From GCA-2701705 sp036163455 (GTDB taxonomy: Bacteria > Pseudomonadota > Gammaproteobacteria > GCA-002705445 > GCA-002716945), in the NCBI GenBank assembly GCA_036163455.1, contig JAYZKL010000025.1, positions 1 through 22,249 on the forward strand: a DNA stretch of 22,249 nt, read 5' to 3'. The translations under genes and the position numbers were made by a program. Numbering within the stretch: the first letter of the stretch is position 1; each line of letters opens with the position of its first letter. Under the pieces are notes generated by a model. That model saw only the letters and a program-made list of their open reading frames with translations. It made no database searches and had not been told where the DNA came from. Of the stretch, positions 1 to 8,352 are shown piece after piece.

Positions 1-1
1 T

Positions 2-424
2 GATCCTTTCTTTTATTTAAGCGGCTCATTCTTGGCGCTTATATTGGCTTATACAATCAGATTTTCAACAATTTCATTAAAAACTAATGAATCAGGGCTT
101 AATAAAATTAAAGAAAATATTGATTTAACAGCTAGATCATATGGTCTATCAAAAACATCCATTTTAAAAAGAATACATGCGCCAATGATGCAGGTAACTA
201 TAATAACATCTCTGATTTTAGTATTTGTAGATATTGTAAAAGAACTCCCAGCAACCCTCATTATGAGGCCTTTTAATTTTAACACTCTAGCTGTAAATAT
301 TTATGAATTGGCATCAGCGGAACAATTATCATATATCGCATCACCTGCTCTTACATTAATTATTATAGGTCTAATTCCTGTTATAATACTAATCAGGAAG
401 ACAGTTGGTAATGAAAGAGAGTAA
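2..424 (+). CDS. fbpB: Ferric iron ABC transporter permease, C-terminal part (5' end outside window)
   Basis: This is the last 140 or so residues of an inner-membrane permease of the binding-protein-dependent Fe(III) family (FbpB/HitB/AfuB). The reading frame is open from base 2, so the gene starts upstream of the window; the TTG at 32 is not a real start. The cytoplasmic EAA-type loop that docks on the ATPase is visible as DLTARSYGLSKTSILKRIHAP. It is followed by KELPATLIMRPFNFNTLAVN, a stretch I recognise from iron permeases, and then a final membrane helix (ALTLIIIGLIPVIILI). The stop overlaps the downstream ATPase start by 14 bases, so the two are translationally coupled in one operon. 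Substrate assignment to iron rests on family resemblance only; other metal or thiamine importers share the fold. Confidence 0.82.
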   Translation, partial: DPFFYLSGSFLALILAYTIRFSTISLKTNESGLNKIKENIDLTARSYGLSKTSILKRIHAPMMQVTIITSLILVFVDIVKELPATLIMRPFNFNTLAVNIYELASAEQLSYIASPALTLIIIGLIPVIILIRKTVGNERE

Positions 425-1463
425 TACTAAACTACAAATTAATGGCATTACTTTAAAACTTGATAATGAAGAAGTTATCAAAAATTTAAGTTTATCAGTT
501 TCTCAAAATGAGATTACAGCAATATTAGGCGCTAGCGCTTCAGGCAAAAGTTCTTTACTTAGAGTTATAGCTGGATTTGAGAAGATAGATGCTGGTGAAG
601 TTATTTTGAATCAGAAAGTTGTCAATAATGAACAAAAAACTGTGCCACCTGAACTTAGGAATGTTGGGATAATCTTTCAAGATTTAGCATTATTTCCTCA
701 TTTAAATGTAAAAGAAAATATATGTTTTGGAATGTCTAACATGACTAATAAAGAAAAGGATGAACGATGTGATGAACTTAAAAATCTTTTAAATATTAGT
801 GAGATATTAGAAAAATTTCCACATCAGATTTCAGGAGGTCAACAACAAAGGGTTGCTATTGCTAGAGCACTGGCTCCAAAACCTCAACTACTTTTATTAG
901 ATGAACCATTTAGTGCCCTTGATGAAGAGTTAAAAGAGCAGTTAGTCCAAGATGTTAAAAAAATTCTTAAGACTGAAAAAATAACAACTATTCTGATTAC
1001 ACATAATATAAAAGAAGCTTTTGGCATTTCAGATAAAATTGCATTTTTATCAGATAAGAAAATTGTTCAATATGATACCCCTTATAATATTTATCATAAG
1101 CCACTCTCTAGAGAAATTGCAAATTTCTGCGGGATTAGCAGTTATGTTAAAGGAAAAGTTTTAGATAAAAATCATGTATCAACTACACTGGGAAATATTT
1201 CAGGTCAATCAACTGAACCTTATGCTTTAGGGAAAAATATTGAAGTTTTAATTAGACCAGATGACATAATTCATGATGATGACGCTATCTTGACAGCAAA
1301 AGTCGTTGAAAAAATCTTTCATGGATCTGATTTTCTCTATAAATTAGAACTTAATGATGGGCAAAATATTTTTTGCTATACGCCTAGCCATCATAATCAT
1401 TCACTTAATGAAGTAATCGGTATTACAGTTGAAATTGATCACTTAATACTATTTGATACTTAA
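411..1463 (+). CDS. fbpC: Ferric iron ABC transporter ATP-binding protein
   Basis: This is the ATPase of the same importer and energises Fe(III) uptake from the periplasm. It is about 350 residues long, the usual length for an ABC ATPase with a C-terminal regulatory extension. Walker A is GASASGKS (about residues 40-47), the Q-loop lies in IIFQDLALFPH, the signature is SGGQQQRVAIARAL (about 141-154), and Walker B is LLLLDEPFSALD (about 160-171). The switch histidine is in LITHN. Residues after about 235 look like a TOBE-type domain. I prefer the ATG at 411 over the TTG at 405: it gives the common 14-base overlap with the permease and needs no rare start. The gene ends base to base against the stop of the convergent fadD. 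Polyamine or sulfate ATPases are alternatives, but the permease favours iron. Confidence 0.85.
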   Translation: MKESNTKLQINGITLKLDNEEVIKNLSLSVSQNEITAILGASASGKSSLLRVIAGFEKIDAGEVILNQKVVNNEQKTVPPELRNVGIIFQDLALFPHLNVKENICFGMSNMTNKEKDERCDELKNLLNISEILEKFPHQISGGQQQRVAIARALAPKPQLLLLDEPFSALDEELKEQLVQDVKKILKTEKITTILITHNIKEAFGISDKIAFLSDKKIVQYDTPYNIYHKPLSREIANFCGISSYVKGKVLDKNHVSTTLGNISGQSTEPYALGKNIEVLIRPDDIIHDDDAILTAKVVEKIFHGSDFLYKLELNDGQNIFCYTPSHHNHSLNEVIGITVEIDHLILFDT

Positions 1464-3110
1464 TTATATTTCTCGTAATTTTCTTCTAAGTATCTTGCCA
1501 ACATTGTTTTTTGGCAGTTCTTTTATGAATTCTATGTATTTTGGTATTTTATAGATAGTGAGTCCTTTCTTACAAAAAGATATTACCTCCCCTTTTTTTA
1601 AATTAGGATTATTTGTGACAATAAATAGTTTTATGCTTTCCCCTCTATTTTTATCTGTAATTCCAATTACGCCGGCTTCTAAAATATCTGGATGCCTTGT
1701 AACATAATCCTCTATTTCTCCTGGATAAACATTAAATCCAGATGAAATAATCATATCTTTTTTTCTGTCAACTATTTTTAAAAACCCATCTTCATTTATT
1801 TTTGCTATATCACCTGTTTTAAAGTAACCATCTTTCGTAAAAGCGATTTTTGTCTCTTCTTTTGAATTCCAATATTCTGTCATTACTTGTGGTCCCTTTA
1901 CACATAACTCCCCTTCGTTATCTATTTGCAGTTCTTTTTCATTATCATTCCTTATTGAAATCTCTGTCGATGGCATTGGTAATCCAATAAATCCATTATA
2001 TTTATCTGTTATAATGTTTATTGCTATAACAGGAGATGTTTCAGTTAGTCCATAACCTTGTATTATATGAGTGCCGGTAATTTCCTTCCATTTTTCTGCC
2101 GTGTCTTTCAGAACTGCCATTCCTCCTCCTACTGCAAATTTCAATTTTTTAAAATCTATTTTTTTAAAGTTAGAATTTGAGATTAATAAATTAAATAATG
2201 TATTTACACCTGTCACAACAGTAAATTTATTCTTTTCCAGCGTATTAACAAACCTCTTAATGTCCCTAGGATTTGTAATTAAGAGATTTTCCGCACCTAA
2301 CTTAAAAAAGGTTAAGCAATTAACAGTAAGAGAAAAAATATGATATAAAGGAAGAGCTGTTAATATTATTTCTTTACCTTCGGAAACATAACTCTTTATC
2401 CATATATAAACCTGATCAATATTTGATAATAAATTGTTATGAGTTAATACAGCCGCTTTAGATTTCCCTGTAGTTCCACCAGTGTATTGCAAAAAAGCTA
2501 TATCATCCCTTCCTATTGACACTTTTTCCAATGCAAATTTATTTTTTATAGTATCTTTAAACCGAATCATATTATTCTTTAAAGTGACTGTTTCTCCTTT
2601 CATAAAAAGGACTGATTTAATTAATAATTTGATAATAGGGTTGAGTAAATCTGTAACACTGCAAACAATTATATGCCTTAGTTTAGTTTTATTTATTACT
2701 GGTTCTAATTCATTTAAGAATTTATCAAGCACTATAATTATCTCAGGTTCAGAATCATGTAAGACATCAAGTAATTCCCTTTGCTTAAATAATGGGTTTA
2801 CATTAATAACAATTGCGCCTGCAATAAAAGATCCAAAAAGAACAACTGGATAAGTCATTAAGTTAGGAAGCATTATTGCAACTTTTGTTCCTTTTTTTAT
2901 TTTTAGATTATTTTGAAGATAAGAAGCAAACTTTTCGGAATATTTTTTTGTGTCATCAAAAGTAATTGAGGAATTGAAATTTCTAAATGCAGTTTTTTTT
3001 GAGAACAATTCGGTTGTTTCATAAAACAAATCTTGAAGAGAGTTATGTTTGCTCTGACTAATTTCTGGAGGTATATTGTTTGGGTAATTTTTTATCCAAA
3101 TTTTTTCCAT
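1464..3110 (-). CDS. fadD: Long-chain fatty acid-CoA ligase (AMP-forming)
   Basis: The enzyme activates a fatty acid to acyl-AMP and then acyl-CoA, using ATP and coenzyme A. At 548 residues it matches the FadD family. The AMP-binding P-loop-like motif YTGGTTGKSK is at residues 209-218, and the A5-type motif GYGLTETSP follows. The fatty-acyl-CoA synthetase signature spans TGDIAKINEDGFLKIVDRKK and the following DMIISSGFNVYPGEIE. The C-terminal lysine that catalyses adenylation is plausibly in NNVGKILRRKL. It lies downstream of groEL on the same strand but behind a hairpin at 3153-3176, so it probably has its own weak promoter. No other fatty-acid degradation gene is in the window, so it may serve lipid recycling rather than beta-oxidation. 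Chain-length preference cannot be read from the sequence. Confidence 0.88.
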   Translation of the reverse strand: MEKIWIKNYPNNIPPEISQSKHNSLQDLFYETTELFSKKTAFRNFNSSITFDDTKKYSEKFASYLQNNLKIKKGTKVAIMLPNLMTYPVVLFGSFIAGAIVINVNPLFKQRELLDVLHDSEPEIIIVLDKFLNELEPVINKTKLRHIIVCSVTDLLNPIIKLLIKSVLFMKGETVTLKNNMIRFKDTIKNKFALEKVSIGRDDIAFLQYTGGTTGKSKAAVLTHNNLLSNIDQVYIWIKSYVSEGKEIILTALPLYHIFSLTVNCLTFFKLGAENLLITNPRDIKRFVNTLEKNKFTVVTGVNTLFNLLISNSNFKKIDFKKLKFAVGGGMAVLKDTAEKWKEITGTHIIQGYGLTETSPVIAINIITDKYNGFIGLPMPSTEISIRNDNEKELQIDNEGELCVKGPQVMTEYWNSKEETKIAFTKDGYFKTGDIAKINEDGFLKIVDRKKDMIISSGFNVYPGEIEDYVTRHPDILEAGVIGITDKNRGESIKLFIVTNNPNLKKGEVISFCKKGLTIYKIPKYIEFIKELPKNNVGKILRRKLREI

Positions 3111-3152
3111 AATCTTTCTCTGTTTACATTCATTATCTCACATAATAAATTA

Positions 3153-3176
3153 CAAAGCCTCTGAAAAGAGGCTTTG
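3153..3176 (-). terminator. Hairpin downstream of groEL
   Basis: A perfect 10-base-pair inverted repeat (CAAAGCCTCT, four-base loop, AGAGGCTTTG) lies between the groEL stop and the fadD start. Read in the groEL direction it is followed by TAATTTATT, a poor U-tract. Read on the plus strand it is followed by AGTTTTTATAT, which is better, but no plus-strand gene reads into it. The likely role is ending or stabilising the groESL transcript before fadD. Confidence 0.6.
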
Positions 3177-3210
3177 AGTTTTTATATATATGCGTTAGTT
3201 GATTTTACGG

Positions 3211-4875
3211 TTACATACCCATGCCGCCCATGCCCATTCCACCCATGCCACCCATATCAGGCATAGCTGGTGCTCCAGCAGCAGGAGCGTCATCATCTTT
3301 AGCAAGCTCAGTTACCATAGCTTCAGTTGTTATCATCAATCCAGCAATTGATGATGCATTCTGTAGTGCAGTACGAGCTACTTTTGTAGGATCTAATATC
3401 CCCATTTTTAACATGTCGCCAAATTCAGATGTTGCAGCATTATAACCATAAGAGTCTTTTCCATCTTGTACTTTCGACAAAATTACTGAACCTTCATCTC
3501 CAGCATTTGTGACTATTTGACGCAGTGGTTCTTCCATTGCCTGAGATGCTATCTGTATTCCTTGAGTTTGATCAGCATTATCACCTTTAAGTTTTTCTAA
3601 TGCCTGCCTTGCTCTAAGCATAGCTACTCCTCCACCAGGAACTACACCTTCTTCCACAGCTGCTCTGGTTGCATGCAGAGCATCTTCAACTCTAGCTTTT
3701 TTCTCTTTCATTTCTACTTCTGTTGCAGCTCCAACTTTGATTACAGCAACTCCTCCAGCTAATTTAGCCACTCTTTCCTGCATTTTCTCTTTATCATAGT
3801 CAGACGTTGCTTCATCAATCTGAGTTCTAATCTGATTAACTCTATTTTCAATTGAAGACTTTTCGCCTCCACCATCAATAATAGTAGTATTTTCTTTTGT
3901 AACAGTAACTTTCTTAGCTTTACCAAGATCGTTTATGTCAGCTTTTTCAAGACTAAGTCCAACCTCTTCTGAAATAACTGTTCCTCCAGTAAGAATGGCA
4001 ATATCCTCTAACATTGCTTTCCTCCTATCACCAAAGCCTGGAGCTTTTACAGCAGCTACCTTAACAATACCTCGTATACTATTTACCACTAAAGTTGCTA
4101 AAGCCTCGCCTTCTACATCTTCAGCAATTATTAAAAGCGGTTTACTTGCTTTGGCTACTCCTTCAAGTATAGGAAGCATGTCTTTGATGTTAGAAACTTT
4201 CTTATCATACAAAAGTACATAAGGGTCTTCTAACTCAGTTGACATATTTTGTTGGTTAGTAGCAAAATACGGAGACAAATAACCTCTATCAAATTGCATT
4301 CCTTCAACAACCTCAAGTTCGTTTTCTAATGATTGGCCTTCTTCAACAGTAATAACACCTTCTTTACCAACCTTATCCATAGATTCAGCAATAATAGAAC
4401 CTATATTTTTATCTGAATTGGCAGAAATAGTTCCTACTTGTTCAATTGCATTATGATCAGTGCAAGGTTTTGACATTTTTTGTAAACTTTCTACTGCTAC
4501 ATTGACCGCTTTATCTATACCTCTTTTTAAATCCATTGGGTTCATTCCTGCAGCAACACATTTTAAACCTTCTCTTAGTAGTGACTGAGCTAGAACGGTC
4601 GCAGTTGTCGTTCCATCGCCAGCAATATCAGATGTTTGAGAAGCAACCTCCTTAACCATTTGCGCTCCCATATTTTCAAATTTATCTTTAAGCTCAATTT
4701 CTTTAGCAACAGACACTCCATCTTTAGTGACTGTTGGCGCACCAAATGATTTATCTAATACAACATTTCTACCTTTAGGTCCAAGTGTGGTTTTAACTGC
4801 ATTAGCAAGGATATTCACTCCATTGACTAGCTTCTTTCTTGCATCATCACCAAATTTTACTTCTTTTGCTGTCAT
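3211..4875 (-). CDS. groL: Chaperonin GroEL (60 kDa, Hsp60)
   Basis: This ATP-driven tetradecameric chaperonin folds non-native cytosolic proteins together with GroES. It is full length at 554 residues. The nucleotide-binding motifs TLGPKGRNVVLD and GDGTTTATVLAQ are intact near the N-terminus. The GGVAVIKVGAATEVEMKEKK region, the VEEGVVPGGGVAML segment and the flexible Gly-Met tail (GGMGGMGMGGMGM) are all present. The start is supported by an AGAGGAAAA ribosome site 5-6 bases ahead of the ATG. It is cotranscribed behind groES with a 25-base gap. Arginine codons here are almost all AGA/AGG (about 3 of 17 are CGN by hand count), which gives a useful baseline for a highly expressed gene in this genome. 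Confidence 0.98.
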   Translation of the reverse strand: MTAKEVKFGDDARKKLVNGVNILANAVKTTLGPKGRNVVLDKSFGAPTVTKDGVSVAKEIELKDKFENMGAQMVKEVASQTSDIAGDGTTTATVLAQSLLREGLKCVAAGMNPMDLKRGIDKAVNVAVESLQKMSKPCTDHNAIEQVGTISANSDKNIGSIIAESMDKVGKEGVITVEEGQSLENELEVVEGMQFDRGYLSPYFATNQQNMSTELEDPYVLLYDKKVSNIKDMLPILEGVAKASKPLLIIAEDVEGEALATLVVNSIRGIVKVAAVKAPGFGDRRKAMLEDIAILTGGTVISEEVGLSLEKADINDLGKAKKVTVTKENTTIIDGGGEKSSIENRVNQIRTQIDEATSDYDKEKMQERVAKLAGGVAVIKVGAATEVEMKEKKARVEDALHATRAAVEEGVVPGGGVAMLRARQALEKLKGDNADQTQGIQIASQAMEEPLRQIVTNAGDEGSVILSKVQDGKDSYGYNAATSEFGDMLKMGILDPTKVARTALQNASSIAGLMITTEAMVTELAKDDDAPAAGAPAMPDMGGMGGMGMGGMGM

Positions 4876-4900
4876 TTTATTTTCCTCTAATTAAATAATT

Positions 4901-5191
4901 TTATTCTTCAACAATGGCTGTTATATCATCTTCTCTCATTACGAGGAGCTCTTCGCCATCAACCTTAACTTCAGTGCCTGAGTACTTTCCAAATAGAATT
5001 TTATCTCCAGCTTTAACATCAAGCGGTCTAATTTCACCGTTTTCCAATATCTTTCCCTTACCAACTGCAACTACTTCTCCTTTTACTGGTTTTTCAGTTG
5101 CCGAATCTGGTATTACAATTCCACCTGGAGAGGTTTTTTCTTCATCCATTCTCCTTACTATCACGCGATCATGTAATGGTCTTATATTCAT
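4901..5191 (-). CDS. groS: Co-chaperonin GroES (10 kDa, Hsp10)
   Basis: This heptameric lid of the GroEL cage has 96 residues, the standard length. It starts with MNIRPLHDRVIVRR and contains the mobile-loop segment EEKTSPGGIVIPDSA that contacts GroEL. It also carries the roof-forming region and the conserved ending EELLVMREDDITAIVE. A GAGGT ribosome site lies 8 bases before the ATG. It is the first gene of the groES-groEL operon and is preceded by a sigma70-like promoter with an overlapping CIRCE operator. fxsA lies just upstream on the same strand, an arrangement also found in Escherichia coli and related bacteria. Confidence 0.98.
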   Translation of the reverse strand: MNIRPLHDRVIVRRMDEEKTSPGGIVIPDSATEKPVKGEVVAVGKGKILENGEIRPLDVKAGDKILFGKYSGTEVKVDGEELLVMREDDITAIVEE

Positions 5192-5223
5192 CTAATATAC
5201 CTCATTATTTCTTATTTTCTGCG

Positions 5224-5250
5224 TTAGCACTCTAACCCTTCGATTGCTAA
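5224..5250 (-). promoter_or_regulatory. CIRCE operator (HrcA binding site) ahead of groES
   Basis: The plus strand reads TTAGCACTC, a 9-base spacer, then GATTGCTAA. The CIRCE consensus is TTAGCACTC-N9-GAGTGCTAA, so only one of 18 arm positions differs (T for G). The element covers the predicted transcription start of groES. That is where the heat-shock repressor HrcA would block initiation. hrcA itself is not in this window. Confidence 0.88.
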
Positions 5251-5277
5251 TGATAGCGACTCTTTCTCAAATTTCAA
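5250..5277 (-). promoter_or_regulatory. groES promoter (sigma70-like)
   Basis: On the minus strand, TTGAAA (5272-5277) and TATCAT (5250-5255) are separated by 16 bases and each matches the sigma70 consensus at 5 of 6 positions. The predicted start near 5243 falls inside the CIRCE element. The -35 reads CTTGAAA when extended one base, which also resembles a sigma32 -35. No CCCCAT-type -10 was seen, so HrcA repression of a sigma70 promoter is the simpler reading. Confidence 0.6.
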
Positions 5278-5289
5278 GTGGTTGAAGTA

Positions 5290-5715
5290 TCATTCATCAA
5301 TATTTTTATGCTCAACATCAATAATTGTGCGGCCTTTTTTTTGATATCTCCTGTAATTTTTAGAGCTACTCATGAATTTATTTAGAATTATATGTCTAAA
5401 GGGCTTAAATAATAATAACACTCCTATTAAATCTGTAAAAAAACCTGGTATTACTAATAAAAAACCAGCTAAAAAAAAGAACATGCCTGAAAATATTGCA
5501 AGCTCAGGCATTATTCCTTGCTGTAAGCTGTTTTGTATCTCAGTAAAATACGAGAATTTACCATTTTTGATTAAATAAACTCCCAAAAAAGCTGTAGTAA
5601 AAATTAAGATGATGGTCTCCATTGTCCCAATTCTTGAACCAACTTCTATAAATAAAATTATTTCAATAAGTGGAACTAAGATTAAAAATATGGGTATTAT
5701 GTATTTTAATCTCAT
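5290..5715 (-). CDS. fxsA: FxsA family membrane protein
   Basis: This small inner-membrane protein has 141 residues. In Escherichia coli FxsA is known for suppressing F-plasmid exclusion of phage T7; its normal cellular role is unclear. The N-terminal half has hydrophobic helices (IIPIFLILVPLIEIILFIEV and METIILIFTTAFLGVYLI). A third hydrophobic block near residues 75-103 contains the family-typical LLVIPGFFTDLIGVLLL. The tail is basic and ends in VEHKNIDE. It sits upstream of groES on the same strand, as in E. coli. Its start codon is only 19 bases from the start of the divergent cutA. The CIRCE-controlled promoter lies between its stop and groES, so groES expression does not depend on fxsA transcription. 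Confidence 0.87.
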   Translation of the reverse strand: MRLKYIIPIFLILVPLIEIILFIEVGSRIGTMETIILIFTTAFLGVYLIKNGKFSYFTEIQNSLQQGIMPELAIFSGMFFFLAGFLLVIPGFFTDLIGVLLLFKPFRHIILNKFMSSSKNYRRYQKKGRTIIDVEHKNIDE

Positions 5716-5734
5716 TATATTTTAATATCTAAGT

Positions 5735-6055
5735 ATGGAAGATGATTTTATATTAACACTAACCTCTACGGATGAGGAAGAAATTTCAAGAAAAATAAGT
5801 AAAAAACTTATTGAAGAAAAGGCTTGTGCTTGCGTCAATATTATACCAAAGATTGAGAGCCATTTTCTTTGGAGAAAAAAACTCCAAAAATCACAAGAGA
5901 GTTTGATTCTTATAAAATCTCATAGGAGCTCATATAAAAAAATAGAATCTATTATTAAAAAATTGCATAACTATGAGGTTCCTGAGATAATTTCTATAAA
6001 AATTGATCAAGGATCAAACGAATATTTAGAATGGATTAAAAATGAAACTGACTAA
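5735..6055 (+). CDS. cutA: Divalent-cation tolerance protein CutA
   Basis: CutA proteins are small trimeric proteins of the ferredoxin-like fold, linked to copper tolerance in E. coli, but their biochemical role is not settled. The gene encodes 106 residues, the normal length. The family core is visible as KLIEEKACACVNIIPKIES, then the tryptophan of FLWRKKL, and the closing motif HNYEVPEIISIKI. The usual glycine after the Trp region is replaced by lysines, and the usual HPYEVPEI reads HNYEVPEI; these look like mild divergence rather than loss. The start is fixed by the beta-strand FILTLTSTDEEE directly after the ATG. The stop overlaps the dsbD start by 14 bases, which suggests coupled translation. 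Its promoter must lie largely within fxsA coding sequence. Confidence 0.87.
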   Translation: MEDDFILTLTSTDEEEISRKISKKLIEEKACACVNIIPKIESHFLWRKKLQKSQESLILIKSHRSSYKKIESIIKKLHNYEVPEIISIKIDQGSNEYLEWIKNETD

Positions 6056-7820
6056 TAAAATTTTTCTCTTTATATTAATTTCTATTTTTCTCTTTACTCA
6101 TGACAATATCATCAGTTCTGTAAAAGCAGAATCTGAGCTCTCTAAAGATTTAAATTCCACTAATGAATTCCTTCATCCAGATAAAGCATTTATTGTGAAA
6201 TTAAAAAACTTTGAAAAAGAACATATAGAAGTTGGGTGGGATATAGCAGATGGATATTATTTGTATCTTGGTATGTTTAAGTTTGAAATTAATAGTAATA
6301 ACACAAAGATAGAGTCGGTAGAAATGCCCGATGGGTTGAAAAAAACTGATGAATTCTTTGGTGATGTTGATGTTTATTATAATAATGTTAATGCAAAAAT
6401 TATCCTATCTAATACACCAATTGAGAATTTTAAGTTAACAGTTCATTATCAAGGATGTGCAGATGCTGGTTTATGCTATCCACCGGCAAAAAAATCATTT
6501 TTAATTAATATTGAATCAACAAAAGGTTTTTTTCAAAAAACAAGTTTACCAACAAATCAAATAGGTATTAGCAATATATTGCAATCCAAGTCTATCTTAT
6601 ATAATGTATTTCTGTTTTATATAGCTGGATTACTTCTAGCATTTACCCCTTGTGTTTTTCCTATGATTCCAATATTAACTGGCCTTATTGTTGGTCAAGG
6701 ACAAAATATTTCAACAAAAAAATCTTTTTTGTTGTCTTTAACATATGTCTTTTCTATGTCAATTACATACGCAATTATAGGGATTATTTTTGCTTTATCT
6801 GGCAGTAATATACAAGCAAATTTACAAAGCCCATATGTGATTACTGCTTTTGCATCTTTATTTATCTTTTTGGCCTTAGCAATGTTTAAAGTTATAAATC
6901 TACAAATGCCAACATTTATTCAAACATCATTATCGGAATCTAGTAACCAATTAAAACCTGGATCTTTCTATGGCGTTGGTATGATGGGATCGCTTTCAGC
7001 TCTAATTATTGGACCTTGTGTAACTGCACCTCTAATTGGCGCATTAATTTATATAGCTAGCACTAATGATTATGTTTTAGGGGGTTTCGCTCTTTTTGCG
7101 CTCGGTTTTGGAATGGGTACTCCATTGCTAGCTCTTGGAACTTCTGCTACAACATTAGTAAAAAAAATAGGGCCGTATTTAGATATAACAAATAAAATTT
7201 TTGGTCTACTTTTTATTACAGTTGCTATTTGGTTACTAGAAAGAATTGTCTCTATACAAATAGCAGCATATTTATGGGCCCTATTGCCAGCAACTATTGT
7301 CTTTTTAATTTACAGTCATGGAAAAAATACTGGAACAAGTTTTCAGGGTTTTTTAAGTAAATTTATTTCAGTAGTGATGTTAGCTTATGCTTCTCTTTTG
7401 ATTTATGGGGCTAATGTGAATCAAAATTTTTTACCTATAACAAGTTTTATAAATCAACCAATAGCTAATAAATTTATAGTTGTTAAAAATTCAAACGATC
7501 TCCATAAAATAATAAAAGAGTCAAAAAATTTAACTATGGTTGATTTATATGCTGACTGGTGCATTGCTTGCAAAGAACTTGAAATGTACACATTCAGTGA
7601 TAAAAAAGTATCAAATATGCTTGGAAAGATGAACTTGGTTAAATTTGACGTCACTAATATGAATGATAATATAAATTTATTCTTTCAAGAAAAGAAGCTC
7701 TTTGGGCCGCCAGCTCTGATGTTTTTCTCATCAGATGGAAGTGAAATCGCTGGCTCTAGAATTGTTGGGTTTATAGATGCTGAAACTTTTTCCAAAAAAC
7801 TTGAGTCACTAGATTTATAA
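6042..7820 (+). CDS. dsbD: Thiol:disulfide interchange protein DsbD
   Basis: DsbD carries electrons from cytoplasmic thioredoxin across the inner membrane to periplasmic partners such as DsbC and cytochrome-c maturation proteins. All three modules are present in 592 residues. A signal peptide (about 1-29, ending VKA-ES) leads into the alpha domain with the redox pair C139 and C145 (CADAGLC). A multi-helix membrane domain follows, with its pair C204 (AFTPCVFPMIP) and C326 (GPCVTAPLIGA). The thioredoxin-like gamma domain has C507 and C510 (DWCIACKELE). All six catalytic cysteines are therefore intact. It is coupled to cutA, as in many Gammaproteobacteria. The trxA gene at 14704-15027 could supply its cytoplasmic electron donor. 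The 89 bases after it hold no gene. Confidence 0.96.
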   Translation: MKLTNKIFLFILISIFLFTHDNIISSVKAESELSKDLNSTNEFLHPDKAFIVKLKNFEKEHIEVGWDIADGYYLYLGMFKFEINSNNTKIESVEMPDGLKKTDEFFGDVDVYYNNVNAKIILSNTPIENFKLTVHYQGCADAGLCYPPAKKSFLINIESTKGFFQKTSLPTNQIGISNILQSKSILYNVFLFYIAGLLLAFTPCVFPMIPILTGLIVGQGQNISTKKSFLLSLTYVFSMSITYAIIGIIFALSGSNIQANLQSPYVITAFASLFIFLALAMFKVINLQMPTFIQTSLSESSNQLKPGSFYGVGMMGSLSALIIGPCVTAPLIGALIYIASTNDYVLGGFALFALGFGMGTPLLALGTSATTLVKKIGPYLDITNKIFGLLFITVAIWLLERIVSIQIAAYLWALLPATIVFLIYSHGKNTGTSFQGFLSKFISVVMLAYASLLIYGANVNQNFLPITSFINQPIANKFIVVKNSNDLHKIIKESKNLTMVDLYADWCIACKELEMYTFSDKKVSNMLGKMNLVKFDVTNMNDNINLFFQEKKLFGPPALMFFSSDGSEIAGSRIVGFIDAETFSKKLESLDL

Positions 7821-7909
7821 AATTTCATTTTTTATTAAATTCTTGTAATTTCAGCTAAATTCGTTAAACTTCTACTAAAAATCACTAGTTTTAGTTTGGG
7901 GTATAAAAA

Positions 7910-8344
7910 GTGTCCGATATATTAATCATAAATGGTCCTAATCTTAATCTTCTAGGCACAAGAGAGCCTGAAGTGTATGGAAAAGAAACTCTAGCAGATA
8001 TTGAGTCTAAGCTGAGTGAAATTGCATCAAGAGAGAAAATATCCCTAAACTTTATTCAAAGTAATGCAGAGCATGAGATTATAGATGTGATCCAGTCTGC
8101 AAAAAAGGAAGGCATAAAATTTATTATAATTAATCCTGGTCCCTTAACTCATACTAGCATAGCTTTACGAGATACTTTTTTGAGCACACAAATTCCTTTT
8201 ATAGAAGTTCATATATCTAATATTTTTAAAAGGGAAGAATTTAGAAAAAAATCTTTTTTAAGTGATATTAGTCACGGTTTAGTTGCTGGATTAGGTTCAA
8301 ATGGATATGAATATGCCTTACAAGAAGCAATAAAAAAAATTTAG
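7910..8344 (+). CDS. aroQ: 3-dehydroquinate dehydratase, type II
   Basis: The enzyme converts 3-dehydroquinate to 3-dehydroshikimate, the third step of the shikimate pathway. It has 144 residues, typical of the dodecameric type II enzyme. The start is GTG, chosen because NGPNLNLLGTREPEVYG must lie at the N-terminus and a GGGGT ribosome site precedes it by 7 bases. Catalytic Tyr23, the Asn of NPGPLTHTS (about residue 75) and the His of EVHISN (about 101) are present. The usual NPGA reads NPGP, a small deviation. The C-terminal SDISHGLVAGLGSNGY is typical. It leads a tight group with accB (8-base gap) and accC, an order common in Gammaproteobacteria. Confidence 0.95.
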   Translation: MSDILIINGPNLNLLGTREPEVYGKETLADIESKLSEIASREKISLNFIQSNAEHEIIDVIQSAKKEGIKFIIINPGPLTHTSIALRDTFLSTQIPFIEVHISNIFKREEFRKKSFLSDISHGLVAGLGSNGYEYALQEAIKKI

Positions 8345-8352
8345 GTTAATTT

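Noticed and set aside
2482..2853. Open frame of 123 residues on the plus strand opposite fadD.
   Set aside because: It is antisense to a well-supported ligase gene and reads as low-complexity hydrophobic sequence.
3935..4222. Open frame on the plus strand opposite groEL, 95 residues.
   Set aside because: It is antisense to a conserved groEL segment, with no ribosome site and no recognisable protein.
7874..7895. Inverted repeat ACTAAAA-N8-TTTTAGT between dsbD and aroQ, considered as a dsbD terminator or aroQ leader element.
   Set aside because: The stem is seven A/T-rich pairs with only two G-C pairs and no U-tract; such repeats are expected by chance in this AT-rich sequence.
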